Source: Triglochin maritima (Eukaryota > Streptophyta > Magnoliopsida > Alismatales > Juncaginaceae). Taken from it: 64,000 nucleotides of DNA. A program made the translations under genes and the position numbers. Shown in pieces: positions 1 to 10,485 of this stretch. The stretch lies in assembly GCA_963682175.1 (NCBI GenBank), contig OY821777.1, forward strand, positions 5,535,501 to 5,599,500. Direction: 5' to 3'. How positions within the stretch are numbered: position 1 is the stretch's first letter; the number at the start of each line of letters is the position of its first letter. The notes beneath the pieces were generated by a model. That model was not told the DNA's origin, did not search any database, and worked only from the letters and a program-made list of their open reading frames with translations.

Positions 1-2339
1 CTGGAAATCAGCCCATGACTGCCTTTGCATATATAAGGAAAATGGTGATGGCCACGGCCACCTTCAAATTTCACCTCCCAAAAGTCCGAAATCCCTCTAT
101 TCCCAAGGTAATTTAGTGATTTTTTATTGTTAGAAATATGAAATTCGTATGGTCAAGAATCTAGAACTGGTTTTTCAGTAGAAAAGTGTGAAGTGCGCCT
201 GGACTTGGAGTCCAAAAATGTGGAATTTTTCATGTAAGTTCTAGACATCATTCAGATCATTGGTTTCATTTCAAAATTTTACATATCTACAGCTTCTTTA
301 AGTTACCCATTTGATGATAACCATAATGATAATTAAGTGGATCAGAGTTAGTTAGTTAGTTGCATAGAAGGACCAAACCCCTTTAGAGGATGAATCAATA
401 AAGGGTTCGGTTGGGTTCTAGCGTCGAGGGCGTCAGCGGTTGTGAATTTTTCAAAACAGATTAGTCGCTTTCGCAAATGCAATTTGACATAAAAATTGAA
501 AGTAATGATATTGGCATCAAAACTCACAATTGCTATCGTAAAAAAATAAATCCAAATGAAATGTAGACAAATTGAAAACATAGATCATCAATATTAATCA
601 CAATACCATGAAACAGGCCCTGCATTGCATACTCTGGTAATTAGAAACTGTATCTCATTGACTCGTTAGACGAATTAAAAACATAGATGTTCCTATAAGA
701 ATCACAAAGTGATAAATCTGCTCACGTACACTCAATCTTTTGTACTTTTGGTTAACCAATAGTTAACATTTGCATCTTATCATCACCAATAAATCTCGAC
801 GATGCATGTATTGATATAAACTATATAGTACCACAATAATGTGTCAAAAATTGCAGTTGGACGTTTTTTTTAGATATCTTAATGTAGATTTGTGGGGAAT
901 CCTGAGATCATCAAAACGTTTTGATACGACATTTGATGCAATCATATCCACTTGGCCATGTACTTGCATTCGTACTCAACCCTTTTTTTTTTGCTGAAAT
1001 TATCAACCCGTATATTGAAGACACTGATAAAACCTCCCTCAACTTGCCATTTGACCCAAAGAATGTGCGCAATTGGGTTTATCTCAAACTATAATATCAA
1101 CGAATTATGGTTGTATGTTGTTAGTTATGACATGTAATACAGACCCATTTTTGAATGGATGCATGGCATTAAAATTAATGATGTGATTGGGTTGAAAAAA
1201 GTTATCTTCTGGTTTGAGTTTTGAACGTGTATGAAAGTGAAAGCCAGATATTGGTGCTCCCATCAAAAGTTCATTACCGGAATTAGTTTTTTGAGTTTTT
1301 TTTTTTTTTTTAAAGTTTCTCAGACTAATAAGTGTGGAAGTGGGAGTAAAACATACAGAATTACCGAACTTTGAAATAGCTAGCCAATTGGTAATCTTGT
1401 GACTTTGGATAGTGGTCGAGAGTTTGAATACAAATGGGAAATAGTGTATAAAATACATCTGCAATTTGGAATTGAAACCACCTTACTAAAAAATAAAAAA
1501 AAATCCATGCATGTATGCATGTCTATGAATTTCCCCACTTTATCCAATTAGAAGATCATTTTGTCTACGTACAAACTTGATATGCCTCAAGGGGAACTTT
1601 AGATTTTACAAGTCTTACATGCATTGAAGTTCTGGTGTTCCATCTCAGGATCAAATGCGTTTGCGGAAAGAAACTTTAGATTTCTTAGTTCACAAGTCAT
1701 AATCTTCATTTACAATGCTATGGTTTGTGGAGGAGGAAGTTGAAATCTCTCTATTGCTCATTAACAAAGTAAGTTTGGATGCTTGCCAATAAGGTGGCAG
1801 TCAACTCTTGGAAGAAAATAGATCTATAAATCAAGTAATTGGCAACTAAAAGTAGTGTCCATCAAAGATTCTTCCGTCCTTATCGACTTCTTTTTACAAA
1901 CCCCATTTAGATTAATTTAGAAAAGGTGGTATGTATTATATAGACCTTGGTTGAGTGTGCATTTGCCAAAATTATTGCAACGGTGTTAATAATTTGTCAT
2001 CCTCCCGTGCTATTTAGTTAACATTGAGCAACTAATACAAGTTGCAAATTTTAGCTAACACATGGATAAACTAGGAAACTTTTCTTTTTCCCTTTTTTGA
2101 GATGGATACCTTAGAAGGAAGATTTACAAAATTCTGAATAATTGTACAAAAGTTGTTATTTTTTGGTAGCCAATCTCACTCAAATATGAACTAGAATTTA
2201 ATATAAAATTAGGACTATAAGTATATTAGACATACAACACAAAATTATAGAGAAATAGTGACAAACATGTAGAAAAATAATATATTTTAAACTTCAGGTT
2301 GGGGAGGAAAATGACACAAAATGATAGTATAAAGAAGAT
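1..2339. other. Intergenic, no gene recognised
   Basis: AT-rich sequence with scattered short open frames, none of which I recognise. A poly-T run lies near 1298-1313. Bases 3-116 are open in one frame and end at a possible GTAATT donor, but no partner exon could be found, so no gene is called. Confidence 0.6.
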
Positions 2340-3216
2340 GATTGTCGCATTCTAAAGTTCAGAATAACAAATTGAAATCGGAGCATAATTCAAGAGATTA
2401 AACTGTAATTAATCATAGGAAAACATTTCAAAATAATTTTTTTGAAAAATATGCACTTAGAAACTTTTTTGAAAAATATGCACCCAAAAACTTATTTGGC
2501 AAAATATGCACATTGAAAATAACACCTCTAGTATCATTTTTATTAAGTGAAAATGTCACCTCATGTACCATTTTTACCTCAATTGAAAACGACACCACTG
2601 GTGCCGTTTTCAACCAAGGTAAAAACGACATCCGAGATGTCGTTTTTAACCCAAGGTTAAAAACAACGCCAATGTTCCATTTTCTCCTATTTTTCCCAAT
2701 TCGGTTTTTCATTTTTCCTTCCTCTCTCCAGTGATTTCAGGTATTTTTAGACTATTTTTTTGTTAAGGTTTTGCATTATTAGTTTGTATTTATGTGCATT
2801 TGATTGGTTTGGTTTGATTAGGATTTGTGTGGATTTGTTTGGTTTGAATTTGTTTGATTTGGATTGGATTGATTGATATTTGGTTGATGAGTTTACCTTA
2901 TTTTGTTTAATTAATCTTGTGTGGATGATGTTATATTGTTATGATTAATTAATCTTGTGCGGATTTGATAGGTTGATTAATGGATTAATTAATCTCTGAA
3001 GTCCTAATTTAATGAGTTTACATTGTCTGGATGAGTTTCACATTGTGTGGATTTGTGTTAAACCAATTAAAGTTAATGATCAATGTTGTAGTTGAAATTA
3101 GGTTGATTGTGAATAATGTATGAAATTTGTTTGGATTGTATTATTTAGACCGAAGAGTACGTAATTCTTTTTTTTGTTAATTATGTTTCACAATTTCCAA
3201 AATATCGACTTCACAC

Positions 3217-3596
3217 GATTGTCACGGTCCTGTCGACCCTTCAGTGTTAGTACTACAGAAAGATTATAGATCATCTTCGATTCTCGAAAATGTAAGTGTT
3301 TTGATTTTTAATTTCAAAATTTTGGCTATCAGTATTGGTTTATATTAGACGTCAATTTTTTTCCAGGAGCCTTTAACGGATATTAAATGTGTTGAGCACG
3401 CCATTCAGTTCAACACGTGGAATGTGCAAGATGAAAGGATGTGAGATTTGTTAGTGATTGCGGGATTTGACACTGTGTCTCGATTGCAACGACTGCAACT
3501 GGATTGGAATCTGATCCGTGTTGTTGTGGAGAGGTGGAGGCCTGAGACATACACTTTCCATTTTAGACACGGGGAGATGACATTCGAATCTTCAAT
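3217..3596 (+). pseudogene. Plant mobile domain (MAIN/MAIL-like) fragment
   Basis: A first exon-like stretch ends near 3291 at a GTAAGT donor and resumes at 3367 after a TTTTTTCCAG acceptor. The second part reads LTDIKCVEHAIQFNTW, then LLVIAGFDTVSRLQRL, RVVVERWRPETYTFHF and GEMT. This is the opening of the aminotransferase-like plant mobile domain, where the phrase ERWRPETHTFHFPxGEMT is typical. A TGA falls in frame between the two conserved blocks at about 3438. Homology stops at GEMT, before most of the domain. It is therefore a truncated, stop-containing relic, probably carried as cargo by the surrounding MULE. PMD proteins occur both as host silencing factors and inside transposons; the context favours the latter. 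Confidence 0.65.
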
Positions 3597-4399
3597 TCAG
3601 TTCTCGTCAGGCTCTATGTCTAGCAAGTGCCTCAAATCTGGTAGTACTAGCAATGGTGACAATTCATTACTAACGATGACTTCATGTACGTTGTTATCAT
3701 GTGCTTGATTCACTACGTCTGCCATATGATAAAACATGTTTGGCAGCTCTGTAAGTGAGGTTGAATCTACATCAACAATGTTTATCTCATCACCATCTAT
3801 CTGACCATCTGTCTCATCATCATCATCTGTCTCATCACTATCTGCATCTTCAACCTGTCTTGCTTGAGAACGTGATTGAATTACATCTGCTTTATAATTA
3901 CTAATATTCATTGGTGTGTGCTCATATTGTTCAAAATACGACTGAGGAACTGTCGACGACATACCTGCTTCATATTGGCTATATGTTTGTGTCATTTGTT
4001 GATAATCTTCAATCAACCGACTTTGGTGGACAGTAGATAGTGCTTGGGTTATTTCTGAACAAACAATACAACCGTATTCATGAAGTTAAATAAAGATAGC
4101 ATTGTAGTCATGCTCTGATCATCAAAAACTTCAGCATATGTATACTTTTCATACGGTGGTCATTTGTAGGTTAACTTTATATCAAACTCTTCTTCTCGGA
4201 AACCACAAACTCGACAAACTGTTTCACAAAGATCATCATATCGCATTTTAGTATTAACATTAAGCATCCATCTGTAACCACCTTCATATTCTGGTAAATC
4301 ATCTACGAATGTAACAATTCCATCGAAAAAACTATAACCAATCCAGTACCGGAGTTCATTACTTCGAGTGTAGAAAATATACATTTCATACATGAACAT
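3597..4399 (-). pseudogene. MuDR-type transposase N-terminal fragment
   Basis: The minus strand from 4399 reads a frame ending in RYDDLCETVCRVCGFREEEF and KLTYK, a pattern typical of the MuDR N-terminal domain (YDDLxxxVCxxxG, then FDLKxTYK). A TGA at about 4158-4160 interrupts where a Trp codon is usual. The same frame continues beyond it with YTYAEVFDDQSM. A shift near 4055 is needed to join the acidic downstream frame (4016-3597), which is rich in Asp/Glu with an ETDDDDETD run. The DDE core and SWIM zinc finger are absent. It cannot encode an active transposase. Confidence 0.6.
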
Positions 4400-4860
4400 A
4401 ACAACAATACATTAACTATACATGCATTATATTACATGTCAAAATCAAAAAAACCAAAAAAACAAAACAAAAACCAAACTTCATAGTGTTGGTCGCCGGA
4501 GAGAGGGAGTAATGGGGAGTGGGGACAAATTTGGGAGTGAGAGAATGAAGATGGTGACTGACCAGTCTCATTTAAACCTTAAGGAAAAACGACATCTCAG
4601 ATGTCATTTTTACCTTGGTTGAACTGGTACCGTTTTCAATTGAGTTAAAAATGACACCTTACACTTAATGAAAACGATATTAGATGTGTTGTTTTCAATG
4701 AACATATTTTGTCAAATAAGTTTCTGCAGTGCATTTTTTATTTATTTTTTTGAAAAAATTTCCTTAATCATATTTGTTTTCTAAAGTAGTTAAACTTTTT
4801 GAGTTTTTGCATATTTTATAACAATTTTAAGTTTTTCTCTGTTAGGACAGTCCTTGTAAA

Positions 4861-5685
4861 AGTCATCACGAATAAATAAAAATATTTACCGAAAATACAT
4901 CCGAAACTTTGACCAAACAATCGCCTAACCATACTCGATCAATAGTGTGCTTTCAAAAAAACCATACCCCAAAGTGTGATTGGTTTTCGGTTCAATTGTT
5001 AAGAAAATTCAAGATTACAGTAAAGCTTCTCAGAAATCTGAAATAAATCAACGCAAACTTTAGTCAATGATCCATCCTTTTCTTCCCATCCATTATTTTC
5101 AAAAACATGTATGTCTGTCTGTATATTTTTGTCAATGTTTGCCGCTTCCTTCGGAAAAAATGTTATTCGTCAACGTGAACAGTTTAATGATGTTGGCACG
5201 TATGTAATTAATACCTCGAAAGCCCTTCTGAAATATTGTATTAGATCTTCGTTATTCGATCTGATTTTGATGTTTTTGAATGAAAAAACGAGTTACAGCT
5301 GGTGAAATGAAATATTATGTCAAGATTCGATAAATTTGAGCCCGTTCTCCTCTAGAATAAGGATGTGAAAAAGGTCAATTTGAGTTTATCAATATTTTGT
5401 ATATATTCCAGGTTTTCATTTTATTGCTTCAAATATGAATCGTGTCATTTTCTCTTGCGTGGCGATGCCAATTCAGTGTGCGCGCAGATTAACAACCGCG
5501 GGAAAATTTCACAACACATAAGAATCAAAATACCACGTGCCTTATTAATTATTATAATGATGCTTCAAACCACACAAATCACAAGTCGATAACACTTCAA
5601 TTCCATGAGCATGAACAATACAAGACTCAATTGTGTTTGGCTCTTATTCAACACATGTTGTCAAATACATATATAACCATAATCC

Positions 5686-5687
<2 letters not shown>
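4861..5687. other. Intergenic, nothing recognised
   Basis: AT-rich sequence between the MULE and the (AT)n tract. Short frames at 5111-5305 and 5365-5592 have no recognisable motif. Confidence 0.5.

Positions 5688-5754
<67 letters not shown>
5688..5754. repeat. (AT)n microsatellite
   Basis: An essentially pure AT dinucleotide run of about 32 units, followed by a short GTGTGT stretch. It lies downstream of the 3' end of the HD-Zip gene. Confidence 0.95.
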
Positions 5755-5762
<8 letters not shown>

Positions 5763-5901
5763 ATGTAAAGCAACAACACACCAACGTAGACTTAGTTAAG
5801 CAAAGCACACAGACAAGACAAAATCCTTAATCATGCATGCACATGAATTAACACATGCACTGAAGATGCACAGCATGTACTTAATTGCATATAATTAAGA
5901 T

Positions 5902-8288
5902 TTATGTATCATAATCATATTTAAACTCCGTCGACCACCCCCAATACCCGGTTCCGGTGGCGGCCGCAGCTGCCGCCTCCTCCTCCTCCACCGGAGCACC
6001 CAAGAGGGTGTAATTTCCGCCCAACGTGGCCGTCGCAAAGCAATTGCCACCATCTTCGCTGCTGTCATCTTCCGAGTTCATTACGTAGCCACAAGTGACT
6101 TGGTATCCCCCTTGGTTGTATGTCTCTCCACTATCCACCACCACCGCCGAGTCGGCGCCGAGGCCGTCCTTGGCCTCGAGGTTGGTCGGAGGCAAAGTAG
6201 TGATCAGAATGGGAGTGTGGGTCGGTTGCTCTGGTGGAGCCACCATCTTTAGCTTCTCAGTTAGGGACACCACCTAGACTTCCACAATAACCATGAAACG
6301 TGTCACTTTTATTTGCAAACCTTAATGGCAGATAATAAATCATCAAAAGAATTTTTTCTATTTAATTCCATCGAGTAACCTAATGAAAGATCTATTTTAT
6401 GTGTTACAGACATATGTGTTACTACCTTGGACGTGATAACAACCAGTAATGATAGTGACATATTAAATTTTGCATAATATATTATTGCAAATTTGGAATC
6501 TTATACTTTAGTTGAGGTCACAACTTGGCCTTTTGTTGTTACAGTTGAAATATGTTTACGAAGATACGTGTATGTTTATCTTCATACTATATAGTTATGG
6601 AACCAATTCTTTGTTGATATATATATATATATATATAAGTAAAAGTTTGTTCATTATAGTCAAAAACCTTTGAATTGGCCGGCTTACAGTTTAATCTATT
6701 ACGTACAGGTAAAACATATAAGCACGTCGTTATCTAGATCTACCCTTAGATTGGTAATACCAAAATGGCAATAAACAAATAAGATTAGATTCTTAATTAA
6801 TTAGTAATTAGTTAGGTGTATGTATGACCTCAGAGCGGAGGCGTTGGTTATCGGAGGCTAAGGAGTGATGGTTGAGTATGAGCGAGTCGTGGTCGGCCAA
6901 AAGTGCATCGTAAAGCACCTTGAGGTGGTCGAAGTCATGCTCGAGCTGCTTGTTCTTCCACCGAGCCCGTCGATTCTGGAACCAGACCGCGATTTGTCGT
7001 GGCTGCAAGCCGAGCTTCTTAGCCAGCTCCGACTTCCTATCCGGCTCCAGCTTGTTCTCCTCCTCGAAGCTCCTCTCAAGCAAGTCCACCTTCACCAAAT
7101 AAAACCACGCCGACCACCTCTAAATTAATAATTAATTCTCATTTGTGGCTGTCATTAGTTTAATTTGGATACCATCAAATCAATGTTCATTTAAATTGGA
7201 ATATTATAATCTCAACTTTTCATAGCTCACGGCAATGTATCATTACTGTTTTATATTGATAGATCGGGTTCCACTACTCCTTGTTATATCAAAATATATA
7301 GAGATTTTTTTATTTTTTATGTATGGATTTTAATTCCTGATTATTTAGCTGTCGCTTTGATGAAAGAAATTGAAGATGTTGAATTGGTCTTGTTACAGTC
7401 GTAGAGCTAAAAAAACACAAATCGTACTTAATACGGTTAGACCTGGGTGTCGTACTGTGCTGTTGGCACGGCAGACCGGGTTTCAGCCGCCACCGTGCTG
7501 GCACGGCCGGCCGGCCGGCCGGCCAGGAGTGCCAGGCCAGTAACGTGCCGTGTCTGACTGATCCGTTACCCAGGTCTAAATAAGGAACAATATTCAAAGG
7601 AGAGCTATTTTGTGAATGAGAAAATAAAAGTGGTTGGTGGGTTTAATGAGCAAAATGGTCAAATTTATCAAAAAGAACAAAAATTGAAATTCTTGTTGAC
7701 AAACATGTTTTGTTTCTCTAATGACCATGTAGAAGCTAGAGATCTGTTTATATATCCACTTCAACAAATTAATTTTCCAGCCATATTGAATTAAACTCAA
7801 TCATATGCCTTTGCCACCATCTAACCGGATTTTTGGTTAGAAGATCAAGTTCCTAATTAAAGTCAATTGCACAAAGAAATGAAGAAGAAAAAAAGTGCAA
7901 GTGAAATCTTAAATGAATTACTTGATCCGGAGTAAGGCGGCGCTTCTTCTCCGGGAGCCGCAATTGCTCATCATAGTATTCTTCCTCTAGCATTAGCTCC
8001 TCAGGAGTCGCATAGAACGACCTCCGCTTCGCCCCGCCCGACCCACCCTCACCTCCTACAACATCATCCTCCCAATCATCCAAAATCAAAATCAAATTGA
8101 AGAAAACAATTTAATTTTCCCATAACATACCACAAAAAAGTACGTACGTACGTATTTAGGATCGATAAAAGTATGTACATATCTAGAGATCAATTAATTT
8201 TCGGTATATACGTACCTCCAAAGGAGATGCTACGATTGGCCCCGAACAAGACCATGTTGGAACCGAAGACCGAACCGCCCGGACCCAT
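5902..8288 (-). CDS. HD-Zip class I transcription factor, ATHB-1/HAT5-like
   Basis: Four exons join in frame: 8288-8216, 8055-7922, 7089-6829 and 6273-5902, giving 279 aa. The ATG at 8288 has an in-frame TGA four codons upstream. Residues 61-119 form a homeodomain with the recognition-helix signature [13 protein letters not shown] (105-117). A leucine zipper follows directly with perfect heptads L118, 125, 132, 139, 146, 153 and 160. LPEKKRRL before the homeodomain and a C-terminus with GYWGWS (an AHA-like aromatic motif) resemble Arabidopsis ATHB-1. Class I factors bind the pseudopalindrome CAATNATTG as dimers in the nucleus. The usual His of QVHLLE is Asp here (QVDLLE). Intron 2 contains a 141-bp hAT-like element. 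The leader holds a 54-codon uORF. The family call is firm; orthology to ATHB-1 is inferred from the N- and C-terminal motifs. Confidence 0.93.
7438..7578. mobile_element. 141-bp GC-rich hAT-type MITE in HD-Zip intron 2
   Basis: The ends are perfect 11-bp inverted repeats, TAGACCTGGGT and its complement. The flanking 8-mers (AATACGGT and AATAAGGA) match at 6 of 8 positions, as expected for an aged 8-bp hAT duplication. The interior is strikingly GC-rich, with GGCACGGC-type repeats and a GGCC run near 7505-7522 in otherwise AT-rich DNA. There is no coding capacity. Confidence 0.75.
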
Positions 8289-8435
8289 ATATGAGTATCA
8301 CAGTCGACGCACGCACAAAATTACGTACTTACTTACTTACGTGTATAATTAGTCTAGGACGGAACAAACTAGCAAGGGAATTAAAATCCGTTATAAAGAA
8401 GCAAGAATTAATTAAGCGATCGATTGAACTTATAA

Positions 8436-8600
8436 CTAGCGCCTCCTCCTCCAATCGAGGTCGAGGAGAGCGAAAGCGAAAGCGAAAGCGAAAGACGAGG
8501 CTAGAAGACGATGATCTTGTGACGGAAAAAACTGGTGCTCCAAACCATTCTTGTGGAGATTTTCATGGGCATCATAGAAAACAACCCTACAATCATGCAT
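8436..8600 (-). CDS. Upstream ORF in the HD-Zip leader (candidate conserved-peptide uORF)
   Basis: An ATG at 8600 opens a 54-codon frame ending at 8436, about 147 nt before the main ATG at 8288. The peptide begins MHDCRVVFYDAHENLHKNG and ends with a Phe-Ala repeat and RRRR. The Phe-Ala repeat is encoded by four GCGAAA-type hexamers (about 8470-8494). The first 35 or so residues are mixed and protein-like, while the tail looks like simple repeat. Arabidopsis ATHB-1 is known to have a conserved-peptide uORF (CPuORF33) in its leader that represses translation. I infer this is the counterpart from its position and appearance, not from an alignment. Confidence 0.6.
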   Translation of the reverse strand: MHDCRVVFYDAHENLHKNGLEHQFFPSQDHRLLASSFAFAFAFALLDLDWRRRR

Positions 8601-8750
8601 GCGGATGCAGATGATAAACACACACAATTAACCCTCCTAATTAACTAAACTATACCACTCTTGCTGGAGACCGATAAGTCCCCGGTGTTACAAAACAACA
8701 ATGAGGATTAAGAAGAGAGATGGTGGATTTGTTGAAGGAAATGGTGGGGG

Positions 8751-8756
8751 TTTATA
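8751..8756 (-). promoter_or_regulatory. TATA-like box of the HD-Zip gene
   Basis: TATAAA on the minus strand lies about 150 nt upstream of the uORF ATG. A start site would be expected around 8715-8725, which would include the uORF in the mRNA. Confidence 0.45.
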
Positions 8757-8760
8757 GTGG

Positions 8761-10234
8761 GGGAGATATAGGTGAAATTACGAGAATGGAGTTGTTAGGG
8801 TTATGTGCAAGTGTTCTTCAACCACGCCATCTTGTTGGGGATATGTTGACTTCTTCTCTCTTTTTTGCCTAAATATTATTAGGTCACCCGTCTCACACGA
8901 TCCAGTTTAAACCGACGTAAATTTATTATCTATAACTTCTTCTGTTTAAGCTTTTTCTAACGTATTCGGTGTTTCTCGTTTAAACTTGATTACGTAGTTT
9001 CTGATCTTAACCATTACAAGATTAATTAACCGTTAATTACTAACTTAGCCACCTATATATGGTCTTATTGTTAATCACTAACCTATACTATATACACACA
9101 TACGAGGTGGGAACTCAAGATACAACTTTAATCAAATATCATTCAGTAGTAGTATGTTTCTCTTGTAACTTTTTTTTGTTAGCTTATAATCAGAATTGCA
9201 TGTGACGATCATGTGATCTTTGGTTTGTGGGGTTACGTCATTTGCTAACCAAGAAAATTATCAGAACCAGTCGTACGATTATGTTAATCACACATCGTGT
9301 CTTTAGTATTAATTATTGTTTAACTTCTTAAGTAAGGAAGTTGAGTGTATGAGTGGTCTTTGTTATGGGATTCCATGCAGTAATTAACGTCCATTGCTTT
9401 TCATACGATATCATAATTCTTCACTTTATTCTGGAAATTAATCTATAAATTAACATGGCCACAACAAATCATACGAGATTGAGATTATGTAAGATTCTGG
9501 GTCATCACTTTTCAGAAACCAACTCCATTATGTTAGCATGCACATATGATCTAAGACCAAAAGTCCATATGTACTACATTTTAAAAGGAATTTGTTGAAA
9601 TTAGTTGCATTAAACCAAAATGAGAACTGAAATTTGAAGATAAAACACTTATATTGAACGCCATCCACTGTAGACATATAACAAGACCGAAATTATATTC
9701 TTTGTTTTTACTTTTGCATATGTATTATTTAGTTGCACACCTTCACTTTATTGACACAGAATATCACAGAACATGTTTCCATGATGAAAAAGAGCTGCAT
9801 AAATTAAGTTTTTTTTTTTATAATTCAATCCTCAGTAAGTCCATAAAGACCACAGCTTGTAAGTGGAACCGTGGAACATATACTAAAAGTACTACTGCTA
9901 CAATTATTTAGTACTAGCTTAAGTTAAACCTTATTTAAGATCTGGATGTCCATTACCAATCAAATGCAACTATCTGATGTTTGTTGTCCATATGGGTTTG
10001 GTGGCGATGTCTATTTTTCTACTACATGATCACAATGATCCAACGGCTGTGGTGCTTATGAAGCAACTATTTTGAAGTCCAGATGATCTCCAAGTCTCCA
10101 ACTGTCCCACGAGTAGCATTTCTAATTGGTCCCAATTTCCTTCCAAATCACAGGTGGGATGGACTTTTCTTATTGGAATTGCAGAAGTGTCCAGAGTTTG
10201 TTAGGGGCTGTTTCTAATTTATATAGTTATTATC
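8761..10234. other. Intergenic, upstream of the HD-Zip gene
   Basis: AT-rich promoter-side DNA for the minus-strand HD-Zip gene. No gene recognised. Confidence 0.5.
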
Positions 10235-10239
10235 TTATG

Positions 10240-10485
10240 TGTAGAAAACGATTCTCAGGAAGATGGTTTTGTATTCTGTTTGTATTATTTGTATATGTAT
10301 GGAATGATTACATGGTTTATATATACGTGATGGCTAAAATAGCCGTTGTACAAGATATGGAATGTTTCCTTGTGTATGACTTGATGATTTGATGATGGAT
10401 GGTTGCCTTAGGTGGAGATCGGATTGAGCTGTGATGAGATCTGAGCTCCAACGGTAGAATTCCTCAATAGGTATGTTTCTCAACA
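10240..10485 (-). repeat. 3' LTR of the copia element
   Basis: 246 bp with TG...CA ends. It differs from its partner at one visible position near 10470. It contains the TGA stop codon of the polyprotein. Confidence 0.95.

Larger units (their letters stand above)
2340..4860. mobile_element. Degenerate Mutator-like element (MULE) with long inverted repeats
   Basis: Two inverted repeats of roughly 250-400 bp (about 2340-2720 and 4560-4860) flank this stretch. Both contain the same motifs in opposite orientation, including ATGTCGTTTTTA-like and AAAATATGCAC-like blocks. Long terminal inverted repeats are typical of plant MULEs. Inside, a plant-mobile-domain fragment reads on the plus strand (about 3217-3596) and a MuDR-type transposase N-terminus reads on the minus strand (about 4399-3597). 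The two fragments meet near 3597 with neither catalytic core present, so an internal deletion probably joined them. The outer ends are fuzzy and I could not identify a 9-bp target duplication. The copy looks old and non-autonomous. Confidence 0.7.

Noticed and set aside
3..116. Open frame at the left edge with a possible GTAATT donor, vaguely P450-like
   Set aside because: Only about 38 codons, no heme motif in view, and no matching exon downstream; the resemblance is too weak.
348..581. Minus-strand frame reading FEKFTTADALDARTQPNP
   Set aside because: No family recognised, no splice partner, and composition close to the surrounding noncoding DNA.
10126..10392. Plus-strand frame across the left LTR
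   Set aside because: Half of it is LTR sequence; it is an insertion junction artefact.
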